The notes under the pieces are model-generated. The model was not told the origin of the DNA, did not search any database, and was given only the letters and a program-made list of their open reading frames with translations. A stretch of 64,000 nt of DNA, taken from assembly GCA_030248225.1 (NCBI GenBank), contig JASANE010018513.1, positions 33,702 to 97,701 of the forward strand. Direction: 5' to 3'. The position numbers and the translations under genes are program-made. This DNA is from Trileptium ribeirensis. Lineage: Eukaryota; Nematoda; Enoplea; Enoplida; Thoracostomopsidae. Shown in pieces: positions 34,936-46,215 of this stretch; the first letter of the stretch is position 1, and each line of letters starts with the position of its first letter.

Positions 34936-35135
34936 TGACTAGTCCAAACCTCGGAAATTGTAGCCGGGGGCCTGATCATTTGCCGGGTTTGCCGACTATA
35001 CCTTAACGAAACTACGGCCGCGTACAACCACATACCAATACACATCACACAACACGGCTTTGAGCCGGGGGTACCCGAATTTCTGTCGGGGGGGAGGAGC
35101 CGGGGGTACCTCCGTTTTGCTGGGGGGCAGCCGAA
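34936..35135 (+). repeat. G-rich dispersed repeat, copy 2
   Basis: Starts 'tgactagtccaaacctcgga' and ends 'gctggggggcagccgaa', matching 18137-18350 block by block. Confidence 0.75.
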
Positions 35136-35139
35136 TATT

Positions 35140-35581
35140 TATCAGCGTATGCAAGCTGCCTGATTTGACCTAGGTCGGGGTCAATTCATTATGTCACTCC
35201 ATTATGTCACAAAAAATGTTCGGAAGCTTGACGTCAGCTTCAGTGTGCATGCTTACTCCCAAGTTTTTGCGGAAAAATTTGCAAATACCAAAGGATCGCA
35301 GGGAAATGAAAACACACATATGTATCACGTGCTAGCGATACGGCGAACAATTTATAGTGGGACATGTGTTATTGGCTTCATTTGGCCAATCCGGTTTGTG
35401 GGCCTCTGGCTCCTGCTAGGTTAAGGCCACAGAGGTCCACCATACCTCATTGTGACCGTCGGAACGCCCATTACTACACCTCACAGCGACATTAAAGTTC
35501 CTTCCAAAAGACTGGTGGTATGAGCCAAAAAGTACCGATGTAGCCCCCCGACCAAAATGACATGGTTTCGTGAAATGACCC
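35140..35581 (-). repeat. Partial, inverted copy of the GGGTCATTTC element
   Basis: Inverted relative to 41069-41500. Shared: 'gcttgacgtcagcttc', 'atcacgtgctagcgatacgg', 'ggcctctggctcctgc', 'ggtccaccatacctc', 'gatgtagccccccgacc', and the terminus 'atggtttcgtgaaatgaccc' at 35562-35581. Only one terminal repeat is present, so it is truncated or internally derived. Confidence 0.82.
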
Positions 35582-36061
35582 ATATATAAATACATTTTTA
35601 ATGCAATATTGCGTATACGTATCGCAACATTCATAAGTGTGAAAAGACGACAAAAGCAAAACTTACAGCTACATGGAAATAACAGATCTGTAAATGTTTC
35701 TGAAACAGTGTCTTCTCATCATCCTAAAAAAACATAAATTTTCGGCTTCAATATTATTTAAATTTTGCAGTGTCAGGATATCCTGATATCCTGACGTCTC
35801 AGTTATTATCTGCATGTCAAACCATCTGGACATCCTTGTCCATCACTAGTGAAATTAAGCAGACTCATGAATCTATGAGACGCAATGGTGCGGTAGTAAA
35901 AGTTGATGCATGGCTTAGGAGGTAAACGGTGTGTAACCGAGACCGAGAGACACCCAAAACTTTGATTCAGTAAGCCACGCAATCATTTTACTATTTCAAT
36001 TGGCTACAGAAATAGTTGTCATTATCAAAATGTCGTGCATATTGTTTGCAACATTTTTAAG

Positions 36062-36334
36062 GCTTCGCGGTTATCATCGGAACCACCGAGCGATGATGGT
36101 ATTGGAGTCTCAGCAATCGATGACGATGCACTGCATATTGATGATCGGAAATCTTCAACTACTCAAAGCTCAAGCACAGACAGTAATCATCACGCTGCGT
36201 TCCAGTCGATCCTATTCGAAGGCGGTACTACTGGCGCGTATAACGAACATATTATTAGCGCCGCAAAAGACCTTGGTAAAACACTATTAGCGGACTATCC
36301 TTTGCAAGAACGAAAGTCGAAAATTAACGAAGAG
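36062..36334 (+). CDS. PDZD8: PDZD8-like gene, exon e (start of coiled-coil module)
   Basis: The acceptor is 'ttgtttgcaacatttttaag'; the donor is GAAGAG|gttaat. 273 bp, 91 codons, phase 0 at both ends. After a Ser/Asp-rich stretch it encodes AYNEHIISAAKDLGKTLL, ADYPLQERKSKINEE. This lines up without gaps with the remembered human PDZD8 pattern of 'KEIGRDLY.GLP.EERI.KL', the start of the conserved C-terminal coiled coil implicated in Rab7 binding at ER-late endosome contacts. Codon use is clearly protein-like compared with the intron around it. Confidence 0.85.
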
Positions 36335-36660
36335 GTTAATTCCATATTTTGTGGATTCCGTTTCTTTGTTAGATTTGTCTTTTGCGAGACTAAACTTTGT
36401 ATGTGCCCAGCAATAATCCTCTTTTGTCATTACCAAAAGAAATCGGTAATCGAACATTTTTTGGCGATCCAATACCCCTCTTCAAACGGTTTAAAAACAT
36501 TTGCGGTACAAGTATAAAAGCGTATAAATAATGTTACCGAACATTTTAATGAAATTGTTAAGCCGTTGTTGAACATACGTTTACAATTGAACAGTATAGC
36601 TTTCGACCTCAAATTTTGTTGCGAACGAACATGCAGACTAGGTAGCGCAGCGCGTATCGA
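36335..36660. other. Intron, nothing recognised
   Basis: The open frame of exon e runs on to 36517 past the donor but loses protein-like composition. Confidence 0.4.
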
Positions 36661-36665
36661 TTGTT

Positions 36666-37125
36666 GTTCGCGAACATGAATAAGTTACGCGAGTGCGATA
36701 TTTAATCCAATTTAATTAGAATAATGCAACACGTCACTGTTCGCGAACAGACGACCCTTTTTTGTTGTTCGCTAACTGGACTGCATTTTGCGAGATTGAA
36801 TTTGATTTAATCAGAATAATATTAAACGTAACTGTTCGCGATCAGAAGAGCGTGTTTTGTTGTTCGCGAACACTACGTTATACGTTAGTTATCCACATGT
36901 AATTACTTATGACATTCCTTTTAATATACTTTATCAACATAGTTCGCCATAATGTTCGCGAACACACTATTTAAGAGTTCTGATCTGAAGCGTAGGCGTT
37001 TTATATCCAATTCTGTTTTTGCAAAAAAATTTGCGATTTTGTTGAAAATTGTATTAGCTTTCGGGATGACGAATGTTATTGTTCGCGAACTATTTTGTGC
37101 AAGGGTACAGCAAAGGTTCGCGAAC
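36666..37125. repeat. Cluster of six exact GTTCGCGAAC palindromes
   Basis: Exact copies at 36666, 36739, 36862, 36954, 37081 and 37116, plus a one-base variant (GTTCGCGATC) at 36834. Another exact copy occurs far away at about 52258. Long mirrored frames on both strands (36921-37373 minus, 36952-37209 plus) arise from this composition. The cluster may be the interior of a larger TTCGAA-type MITE whose right end is at about 37541-37564. Confidence 0.8.
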
Positions 37126-37540
37126 ATATCCTCTAACGTCTTTACTAAAGAGAAATATGTGTTTTGGAATGCGAGACTGACTAGGTCGATGTATTTCAAG
37201 AACGTTTGACTAGTGCAAAGAAACATTTTCGAAGAGTTATTGAACCATTCGGCTACGTATTTAAACACATGAATATTTAGTTCGACTACAAAATTGAATT
37301 TTGCAGCACGAAATCGAAATTTGACTGAATATCGCTCGCGAAAAATCGATGGCAAAACCACATTTTGTTTCATAATAACGAATTGCGGTCCCCGGTCGTT
37401 TTTTCCAAAACAGGATTGTGGCTGGGTGCATTTTATGTTTACTGGCGCATTTAGTATTCCTGCAATGTTCTGAAATATGACTAATTATTGCTTACTACTC
37501 TCGGAGCTCGTTCGAAGCTCGCTTGCGTCTCGCTCGAAAT

Positions 37541-37564
37541 ATGACAGTCATTTCTGGCTGGTAC
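37541..37564. repeat. Isolated right TIR of the Tc1-like MITE family
   Basis: Reads ATGACAGTCATTTCTGGCTG then GTACTATA, the inverted family end. The matching left end was not found, although the TTCGAA-rich sequence leading up to it suggests a large or rearranged element. Confidence 0.5.
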
Positions 37565-37569
37565 TATAT

Positions 37570-38974
37570 TTCCACAAATTATTATTACTGTTTAATTACA
37601 GTTCTCTACAGAAATTATTGTCGATATCATATTCGAAAGAAGGAAAATATAACGAATTAATATCTATTTGAAAATAAAATAATGACACAAATTTAAATAG
37701 TCATTATTTTTCAACTCTGGTGCAAATTTCGAACAATTTAAAAGAAAAAGTACGCTAAAATTTTGAATACATGTTGAGCAAGGTTCGTACAAAATTCGAA
37801 CAAAATTTGAAATTTCTCGAGCGGACATCGGAACAGCATTCAATTCTGTTAAACTTGAACTGTATGTACTATTAATCCTTTAACTCATTTAGTTGCTCTG
37901 GAGCACCAAAATAGAAAACAACTTATTTCATCACCTCAGTTCATTGAGTGGGTTTTCTTGACTGCGTGTTGTTACTCGCTCGCGTTGTTAGGAGCCTTAA
38001 GGATCCAAGTAACAGCGTTGTCAGATCACAGTAGTTAGCGAGCACGACTCTACCGCAACGGCTCTGGTTCAAATCGGTATGCCGGCAACAGTTTGTTTAA
38101 CGCTAGTCGAAATACAAACTAATTTATAAAGTAAATGGTGATGGTCGTAAGCAACAAAAAAACGGTAGTTTTGTAACATTTAATAGAAAGGTATTATTAC
38201 GAAGCAATATCGAATAGAATAAGGGCGAATAGTATAATTTATTCTCTGAGATATTGCCGTTTTTATACAGAAGCCAGCGGGCCAGCTGTTTGAGACAGAA
38301 ACCTGTTAGTTGCATTATATAGTTTATCGCTATAAAATCGTGTTGTACACTCGGAATTTTATGTATGTGGTTTTAAAAATTGTCATGATTCAGAACATTA
38401 CTTCTGCCATATCTGTTAAAGGTTTAATTAGGCTCGAGGTCGCGAAATATGATCTGGCATGGGATTAGTTTTTTATCGTCTGGCATCCTGGCTCTTTTCG
38501 CCAGTCTTAAGACTTAAAAGATGTCATTGTTTTACCAGATTGGTTGAAAGAGTCACGCCATCTATACATTCTTACTCTCTACTTTGGCCGCTTTATTTTT
38601 TTTTATTTTTGCTGAGATTCAGAATACTCAGAGTCATTAGAATTGTATCGGTGTTTGAGTTGATATATTAATTTAAAGCACACGTTGTATGCTTTCTCTA
38701 GAGTGTAATATAGCTATTGCCCTTACTATATTCTTGTTCCTTCTGTGTTTGTCCATTACTAAGTTTATGATTATAGTTTAACTTTCTGGAATCGAGTTTT
38801 GTTTGGAAAATCCTAGAAGTAACTAAAATATTTTCGATAAGCTCCGCGTTATGTGGAACACTTAGAATGCATACAAAGTTACGAAAACGTCGTTTGTGCG
38901 CAGTATTAGAATTTCATTCAGTTTTGCTGCAGGATATAATATGTCACAGTCTATTTTATAAAAAATAGCTCGTG
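37570..38974. other. Intron stretch, nothing recognised
   Basis: TTCGAAC-rich to about 37830, then AT-rich unique-looking sequence. A 70-codon hydrophobic frame (38459-38671) has no motif or splice context. Confidence 0.35.
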
Positions 38975-38987
38975 ATGCTAAGTTTTT

Positions 38988-39243
38988 TTAGTGGCGGCCT
39001 GGCCGAGTGGTTAGAGCGCCTGCTTCATAATCGTGAAGTCAGGAGTTCGAATCCAACGGTCGCGCTAATCTCCTTGGGCAAGGGACTCAGCCACAATTGC
39101 TTCGCAGTACCTATGCGTTAAACAGGTACTACACTTTGGTCTAGGCGGATAAGATGATGGGTAGTGTAATGGGCAATCATCACGGCCAGCCTGCACACAA
39201 TGCTTCGGCATAGTCACCTAGTGCCAATTGCATCTTTATCCTT
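38988..39243 (+). mobile_element. tRNA-derived SINE with 13 bp target duplication
   Basis: Flanked by ATGCTAAGTTTTT at 38975-38987 and 39244-39256. The head has internal RNA polymerase III promoter boxes: box A TGGCCGAGTGG (39001-39011) and box B GTTCGAATCC (about 39046-39055), at tRNA-like spacing. Stem pairing is poor, so it is a tRNA relic and not a working tRNA. The body ('cacaattgcttcgcagtacc', 'atcacggccagcctgcac') is unrelated to tRNA and would be the family's specific region. It probably depends on a LINE for mobility. Confidence 0.87.
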
Positions 39244-39720
39244 ATGCTAAGTTTTTAATCATTTTCGGATAATTTTGACATGACTGTTCGTTAGAATGCA
39301 ATCTTATCTTAACCTGATACTTTATATTGTCTCTAAAGCTGCTTTACACCACTAGTATCTTATTACAGTTTAAATATTGTGTGTCGACGTTTACTATGTA
39401 GTAGTTCGTACAGGCTGTGCCACTTAGCTATCCACCGCATAATGGTGTTGGTTATGGTGAACGCGGTGCAAAATATTTTGTCAATTTTTCTTTGGGAAAT
39501 ATGTTGGATAAAAGTTTGGTTGCGGATAGCAATAATGTCAGGCTTCTAATGTATAGAATATTTTGTTAGATCATGGTAAGGCGTTGACATACTGGAAGCG
39601 TTAAACCAATAACAACCTAACTTTAAACCGCGTCTTATATAACAATGTGCTGTATTCGATAATAATTAAATTTTACTGTTAAAATCACCAATATGTATGT
39701 ACTTTATAGTATTAGTTTAG

Positions 39721-39858
39721 ATTGACAAAATACAACGAGAGATGAACGAAGCGGCAAAGCTGCGCGTTGAAATTTTGAAGGAGATTCGTTCTTCGCGACA
39801 CGAAGTTGAACAGTCTGATGCCAAGCAACGTCTTCGCGGCGTTGACGACAAAACTGAG
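39721..39858 (+). CDS. PDZD8: PDZD8-like gene, exon f (coiled coil)
   Basis: The acceptor is 'actttatagtattagtttag'; the donor is ACTGAG|gtagga. 138 bp, 46 codons, phase 0 both sides. It encodes IDKIQREMNEAAKLRVEI, LKEIRSSRHEVEQSDAKQ, a charged heptad-type coiled coil. Joined to exon e it continues the helix in register with the remembered human sequence (ERI.KLE.MLDKLQNEIDQELE), which supports direct splicing of e to f. Confidence 0.85.
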
Positions 39859-39901
39859 GTAGGAATTTCAATATTGGCGCGGTATTTAATGCGGTCATGT
39901 A

Positions 39902-40012
39902 CAGTACCCGCTATAAGCGATAGCCGTTCGCTAGCTTTTCGCGCTGTGTTATAACACTGTTGTCTCGATATTTGCTTACTCAAAAGGCAACAACTATTTT
40001 TGGCAGGGACTG
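39902..40012. mobile_element. Tc1-like MITE, 111 bp, 43 bp after an exon
   Basis: Left TA|CAGTACCCGCTATAAGCGAT; right read inward CAGTCCCTGCCAAAAATAGT. The right TA is eroded. It lies only 43 bp downstream of the exon f donor. Confidence 0.6.
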
Positions 40013-41064
40013 AGCTTACAATATTTTCCGAAAACGTCTCGTTCAAGATTACTTCATTCGTAGCTTTATCTGAACTATTATTAGATTTGATTGACGCTCA
40101 CGTATAACTCGATACAATATTGTTCTATGATTGGTTTGCTATTCAGGCTATGGCTATCAGTGGTTTTAACCCTTCAAGAATCTTTTCAAACTTGCCGCTG
40201 GTTCGAAGCTCGATTTTTTCTAATTATTGTCTGATATTTGATTTCATAGTGAGTGAGTGAAACGAGCGAAGCGAAGCATTCTCAGTAGCCAGAGCGGCAA
40301 ATTTCGACGGTTTTCGTTTCTGAGGTTTTTGGGGTGAAACGCATAACTCAACTTAAGCTATTCGGTTTGACTCGCACAATAGCTCAGTTGAAAGCTTGTA
40401 ATGTCCATTTGTGCCTTTAGTTGGCACTAAGTCCGATTGCCGCATCTTGCCCCCGAAAAAAACGGGCCAAAGGGGCTCGGGTCGGGTTCAGAAGGGGCCT
40501 AAAAATTACGCTGCATTGTACCACGACGGTCAGCGTAGATACCTGAATCAAATTGCGCGCCTTTTGTAGAGCAAAAAAGTCTCTGTAGTGCTTTGCTACG
40601 CGGTTCTCTTAGATTGCTGGATTTGGATTAAAAGGGGTGCTAAAATGGCCCATGAAACGCAAAAGCATGAAAATGGTAATATCTCCAAACCGCCCTTGTT
40701 ATATAGGTGTTTGTGGTTGTAATGTAATTCATCCGCTATATAACTAAAATAGTGTGCTACTTTTGTCATTTTGCTACGTTCGAAATGCGACGGGTCATTT
40801 CTGGCGCCTACTGTAGCTAGATAGGTGTGTTTGTCTTATTCTGTAGAGCATTTTAACCTCTATATAGGTGCAAATAGTATGCTGCTATTATCATTATTTT
40901 GCTACTTGCTTGGGTTCAAAAATGATTTTATTGGGCCCATGGGAACTAAAATACACGAAAATGATAATATCTCTTCAACAGCTCGAGCTATGTATGTGTT
41001 TTTGTACCATTTGGTAAAGCATCTTCTATCACTACCTACTTTAAAATTTGAGAAGACATATTAT
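40013..41064. other. Intron; one unpaired MITE end
   Basis: 'tcatttctggcgcctactgta' at about 40794-40814 is a family-type right end with TA flank. No convincing left end was found. The rest is unassigned. Confidence 0.4.
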
Positions 41065-41068
41065 CGTT

Positions 41069-42723
41069 GGGTCATTTCACGAAACCATGTCATTTTAGTC
41101 GGGGGGGCTACATCGGCACTTTTTGGCCCATACCACCAGTCTTTTGTAAGGAAATTTAATGTCGCTGTGAGATGTAGTAATAGCATTTCCGACGATCATA
41201 ACGAGGTATGGTGGACCTCTGTACCCCAAACATAGCAGGAGCCAGAGGCCCTCAACCCGGGTTGGCCAAATGAAGCCAAAAACACATGTCCTAATATAAA
41301 CGTTCGCCGTATCGCTAGCACGTGATACATGTGTGTTTTTCATTTCAGTGTGATCCATTGGTATTTGCTAATTTTTCCGGAAAAACTTGTGACTAAGCAT
41401 CGACACTGAAGCTGACGTCAAGCTTCCGAAAATTTTTTTTCGTGACATGTAGCCCCCCCCCCGACCAAGGTCAAATCTGGCAGCTTTCAGACGCTGGTAA
41501 ATAACGTAAAAATGCACTAGCGCCAAAAATGCTATATAACGGTAATCGCAATCAGTACAGGTGTTATTCAAAAAAAAGAATTTCAGCGTCTGTCCATGTG
41601 TTATTTCATTATGAGGTCGAAGGTCATAAAATGCCAAAAATGGGGTATGCAAAATGTAGCCCCCCCCCGACCTGACCAAACTTAAATTTAAAAAAGCCAA
41701 ATTCCAAATTTAGCACACAGTCTTACAATAGGCCGGATATAAACATAGTAAAGCCCCACTAGAATCGACCCATCTATTAAAAATTTTTAATGAAAATGTA
41801 GCCCCCCGACCTGGCGTGTAGCCCCCCCGACCTGTAGCCCCCCCGACCGCATGTATAATAAAAGTTATCGAAGGTCGCAAGAATCATATTAGTATATAAG
41901 TTTATCATCATTCATCATCATTGCACCATGATATGGGGCCGTGCTGTTAACTGGGTAGCTAAGGGACCCGTCTGCCTGCCCGCACATCTATTACACGTAT
42001 TGTCCTTGGTATCATCACTTAAACGTAAGCTGGTCATAGATCAATTGTATTTGTTTTACACCAGCTTACATCTAGAATGTATAGAAGTAGCTAAAGTTTG
42101 GCGCGTTGCATGTTGTAGGAAGCTGTAGCCCCCCCCGACCTGAGGTGTAGCCCCCCCGACCTGCGGTGTAGCCCCCCCCCCCGACCTGAGGTGTAGCCCC
42201 CCCGACCTGAGGTGTAGCCCCCCCCGACTCAACATATCGGGGTGCCATTTTTTACAAGGCCTAAGGATCTGCCTGAAATTTTTTCTCAGACGTCCCCCGC
42301 TCATGGTTGGTTTGTGAGCATAAAATGTTGCGCTAGAAAAACTTCTGCGATAGGCTTGTTCTAAATTGGTCGATTTTAACCCCAATAATGCCCTAGCAGC
42401 ATCAATTTTAGGTCGCAAGTGCTCCAAATGGCTTGACGAGGACCATTTTGGATGGACTTGCATAAAAACAGACCATGGTTCGCGTGTCACTCCGTCAACC
42501 TACAGAATAATGACTTATTTCGGATTAAAATTTGACCCACAGGGGGGCCCTTTCCAACCCCTGTAGCAGGTTTCAGGTAGCTCGTTTTGCATAGAGACCT
42601 CGATATTCGAAAAATTCAGGGTTTTTTACATCGGAAGGGGTCTAGACACTGTACATTCGAAAACGTTTCATTTTGGCTTCAAAAAATGGTGTTTCAAAAG
42701 TACATGGTTTCGTGAAATGACCC
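41069..42723. mobile_element. 1.66 kb TIR element, GGGTCATTTCACGAAACCAT ends, CGTT duplication
   Basis: The two 22 bp ends are perfect inverted repeats and are flanked by CGTT on both sides (41065-41068, 42724-42727). A partial inverted copy lies at 35140-35581, which shows the unit is mobile or dispersed. The interior has three zones of TGTAGCCCCCCGACC-type words (41445-41465, 41655-41675, 41800-41850) and a tandem array (42124-42236). No transposase is recognisable; the 144-codon minus frame at 42056-42490 reads Gly-rich repeats off the array. A 4 bp duplication does not fit hAT (8) or Tc1 (TA), so the superfamily is unclear. Confidence 0.82.
42124..42236 (+). repeat. Minisatellite of five TGTAGCCCCCCC-GACCTGAGG units
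   Basis: Units of about 21-25 bp differ mainly in the length of the C run (7 to 12) and in 'gagg' versus 'gcgg'. On the minus strand the G runs are spaced suitably for G-quadruplexes (inference). Confidence 0.85.
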
Positions 42724-43175
42724 CGTTATATCTTCTCAAATATTCCAGCAACGTGGCTAATATTCGGTGGCTCATTTTGTAACTTAACTACTATCATTAT
42801 CTACTTGAAAATTTGCGAACGCAATTATCGGTATATCTTCTCGAAGATTCCAACAACGTGGCTAATATTCGGTGGGTTATTTTATAATTTAATGCTCAAT
42901 ATAGTTATGCACATCTCTCTAAATTGCATATACTACACTAAGAATTCACAGCCTTGATTCTAACACAAGCTACCAGTTTATAATCCAAAACATTTATGTG
43001 TGATCTTAGAGTCATGTTTTTAAAAATTTTGGGCTTTATTAAACGGCTCATTCAAAATTGGAAATATATTTCCCGAATCATTTCGTAATTGGAAATCTAC
43101 GTGCCCAACCATTTTTGCTCTACATGCCATGTTGTTTATTACGTTGAACAGAGGCGAAGTATCTACAGCTATAAT

Positions 43176-43472
43176 CAGAATTAAGTGCTTACAAAATTGA
43201 AAGAAAAAACGCAATCGATCGATCTACGTTTAAACGAAATTCGTTAATTTAAACGCAAACTAACATTTTTATTAAAATGTTTTTTATTTAAACACAATCG
43301 AAATTCGTTAAATTAAACACGAACTAAGATTTTTTATTAATAATTATTTTTTTATTTTGACGCAATCGAAATTCGTTAAATTGATCGACTTTAGTTTACA
43401 TGATCGATTTTCGTTTAAACGCAAACGATCGAAATCGAACGAAACTTCGACCTTTTTGAGCACTTAATTCTG
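43176..43472. mobile_element. MITE with CAGAATTAAGTGCT ends and internal tandem repeats
   Basis: The ends CAGAATTAAGTGCT are perfectly inverted over 14 bp. The interior holds about three imperfect ~75 bp units containing 'caatcgaaattcgttaaatt' and 'gaactaagattttttatt', and GATCGAT palindromes near both ends. No target duplication is evident. Confidence 0.65.
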
Positions 43473-46215
43473 AGTGTAACTGCAGTGGGATGCAGCGACT
43501 AATAAATACATGGGATTGTTTGTTGCAGGTAAGGAAGATATACAACACATTGCTTTGGCAAACGTAGGGTAGAAATTTTTGAAACAAGTTTAGCGTTTGT
43601 CTAGTATGAAAATGTTTGTGTATTTAACCTCGGGTTATTTTCGTGGGACAAATTTAGTTAGTGGCAAAATTGTGAAAATTTATACGCAAACGGTGCAAAA
43701 TTTCCCTAAATTACTAATTTGAGAAATGATTATTAAAGTTTATTGTAAAAAATTTATTTTCTTGTGTATATTTTGACTTTTGTCTCATTCTTACTTTCAT
43801 CGTAAATTGTCTAAACTCGTTTGTACGTTTTGTCAGAAACGTGTATAAAAACGAAAACTGCCAATTTATAACATAGCTTGATGTCGCATTGTCTACTGCT
43901 ACACCTTATGGTGAAATCCATATGTAATTTTGCTCATACTATCTCGGTTTTGTTAGTGTTGTGTCGGTAAGTTGTGCAAGTTGTGTTGTGTAAGTAAGTT
44001 GGATTGTTCCAGCTTTCTGGCATTTCGGGATGAAGACATAAACTAAGCCATGTATTAAACGTACCTTTTTCGCTACTAACTTTGTCAAACGCAGGAATAG
44101 TTCAGGTCAAAGTTTTACATATAATGTGCCTGATACAGTGTTTTGTGGTTGTCGATGCATTTACGTCTGCAGTTTTGCGCATTGTCTGGGCACTCAGTAG
44201 TTATTTTTGTGATATATGGGTTGACGTTGTTCACACCCGCGCTGTTTTACTAGCCAGACGTATTGACCATTACATTTATTGCAAAATGCATCAGTATTAC
44301 ATCTCTGTTTTGGCGTCAGACGGAAGTTACTTTATGTGCGTAATTTAGTCTAAAGCTTGGAAGCTGAGTACTATTAATAAACTAGATGCTGCGCTGAGAC
44401 CGTTGGTTTGACAGCATCAATTTCATTCTATTTTGATAAATTACTTTTAACGCTTTAATGTTCACTGTCTATAAATGACTAAAGCTCACAGAGTGAACGT
44501 TGCATAACAGAGTTTGTCGCATAATGTCTGCATGTTCGTTGATATTCGTTCGCATTGCAAGATTCCTAAGGTAGCCGAGCAACAGTTGCTAGATAGCTCA
44601 GTGGTTTGTGTACGCCACTTTCACCCGTACTACCGGTCCTTAGTCCCGGCAGGAGACTTAAATATGGCACAGAAATTAATGTGCGCACAAATTAATTTTA
44701 GCGTTAAAGGGTTAATACTTTTATATGAACGGCAATGAAACTATATGGAAGCATTAATGATGTAACTTTGAATCATGTACTAAACGTAACGATTATGTGG
44801 TGTAAATATATGGGTCAAATCGGATTAGTGTTTAGCTGGTTATATCATGTATAGTGAGGTCCCCTGATAAGAACGGTCCCAAATACGAACACCCCTACTT
44901 AGAACGCGTTCTTAATAGGAGAACAGTGTTCTTATGAGGACCGGAATAGTTCTGGTGGCAAACATGCCACTTCACCGTGCTATTCTCTATTTTTAGCTGT
45001 GTATATACTGCCCTTTGATTCTACATTATTATTGATGTAATGCCGCAACAACAACAATGACCCCGACTCTAAAGTGATCAATAAGAAAGAAACACTGTTA
45101 ATTTTGCTGCATACTTAGTAGAGTTATAGATGCTCATGACGGTTAAGAAAACTCCATTAGGACCATAATTATAACAACATATTTTCCGATTATTATGGTT
45201 ATCCTTGACGCCAAAATAAATGTTAGATGCCATTCGAACAATATTCACAAGTTGAATGGAATGGTCTCAAAATCTGTTGGATTCAACGTTAACAGCTTAA
45301 GCTAAGGTTTAGGCTAAGCTATACGTTTTGATTGAAATAGGAATAACACCTTAACCTATCTTCAGATTGATCTAACTTTGATTGCAGTCGTCTCACTCGT
45401 TATTGCGGTTCGAATGGTATATAAAACCTGTTTATTACGACTAGTTCTGACTCGGTGGTATAACTGAAAAGACCCAACAAAATTTGCTTATATATGACAC
45501 TACTATTTTAATCTACCCGGATTTCTTTGTTTGTACCAGCGTTTATCATAGCGATGTTGCTCCCGTTAGTAAGCCACCAGAGATCAAATCTACTGTGAAA
45601 ATTTGGGCTAAGTCGGTTTGCTTACAACATAGCAATAAACGATAATAGCAAAAAGGGCTGAAATTAGCCTAAAACATTGTCTTGTTTGACCCCTGCTCCC
45701 GAACATTATTAGGGAGATATATCCACAATATTGTACTTGGAGACACGTAGCTTTAAACGCACCCAACAGAAAAAATTGGCAAATACGTCAAATTAAATTA
45801 TGAGCCTTGCGACATATTGCGCGAATTGCATAGATTATAAAGTAAATATTGTAAACACTAGCTATGTGATCTATTCCGTTAATTTTTACTAAAACGTCGA
45901 AATTTTTATTATTTTTGAAGATTTTATGGTGTATCTTATTCAATACAGTACCTATCACAGTCTACATACGATTCATAGTTGACGCTTATCCTTGATTGAA
46001 ACATAATATAGTAACCAAAAATATTGATTTTTGAGTTCAGGTAGTACAGACTTGAAACACGGATTTTTCTCCGAATTAATGGCCTCTATTAACTAGGTAT
46101 AACCGAACGGTAAATAATTGTGGTTGTTTTTTAAGGCGACGAGAAAGCAAATTAGTTTTCTTTTAAGATGCATGTTTAATTCATGACTATAGCTGAGCCT
46201 AAGCCTAGCTGGCCT
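43473..46215. other. 2.7 kb last-intron stretch, one small hairpin
   Basis: At about 44854-44945 'gtgaggtcccctgataagaac' pairs with 'gttcttatgaggaccggaat', a small possible MITE relic. Frames at 44082-44348 and 44514-44738 have no motif and no suitable phase. Confidence 0.4.

Larger units (their letters stand above)
34727..35848. mobile_element. Probable hAT-like element carrying nested repeats
   Basis: Left 'taacgatgggcaggaatatg'; right read inward 'tagtgatggacaaggatgtc'. Pairing continues through 'actgag' to GGATATCC blocks at 34773-34790 and 35766-35790. Candidate 8 bp flanks GTGGGATA and GTGAAATT agree at five positions, so the target duplication is weak. Inside sit copy 2 of the G-rich repeat (34936-35135) and part of the GGGTCATTTC element (35140-35581). 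Confidence 0.55.

Noticed and set aside
36921..37373. 150-codon minus frame
   Set aside because: Mirrored by a + frame over the same palindrome-rich sequence; no homology or splice support.
38991..39066. Functional tRNA gene
   Set aside because: Promoter boxes are intact but acceptor and T stems pair poorly, and the unit sits in a SINE with a target duplication.
42124..42236. Regular repeats that might suggest a CRISPR array
   Set aside because: No unique spacers of constant length; units vary by C-run length only and lie in an animal transposon.
42056..42490. 144-codon minus frame with Gly-rich repeats
   Set aside because: It is the minisatellite TGTAGCCCCCCGACC read in translation; no domain and no splice or start context.
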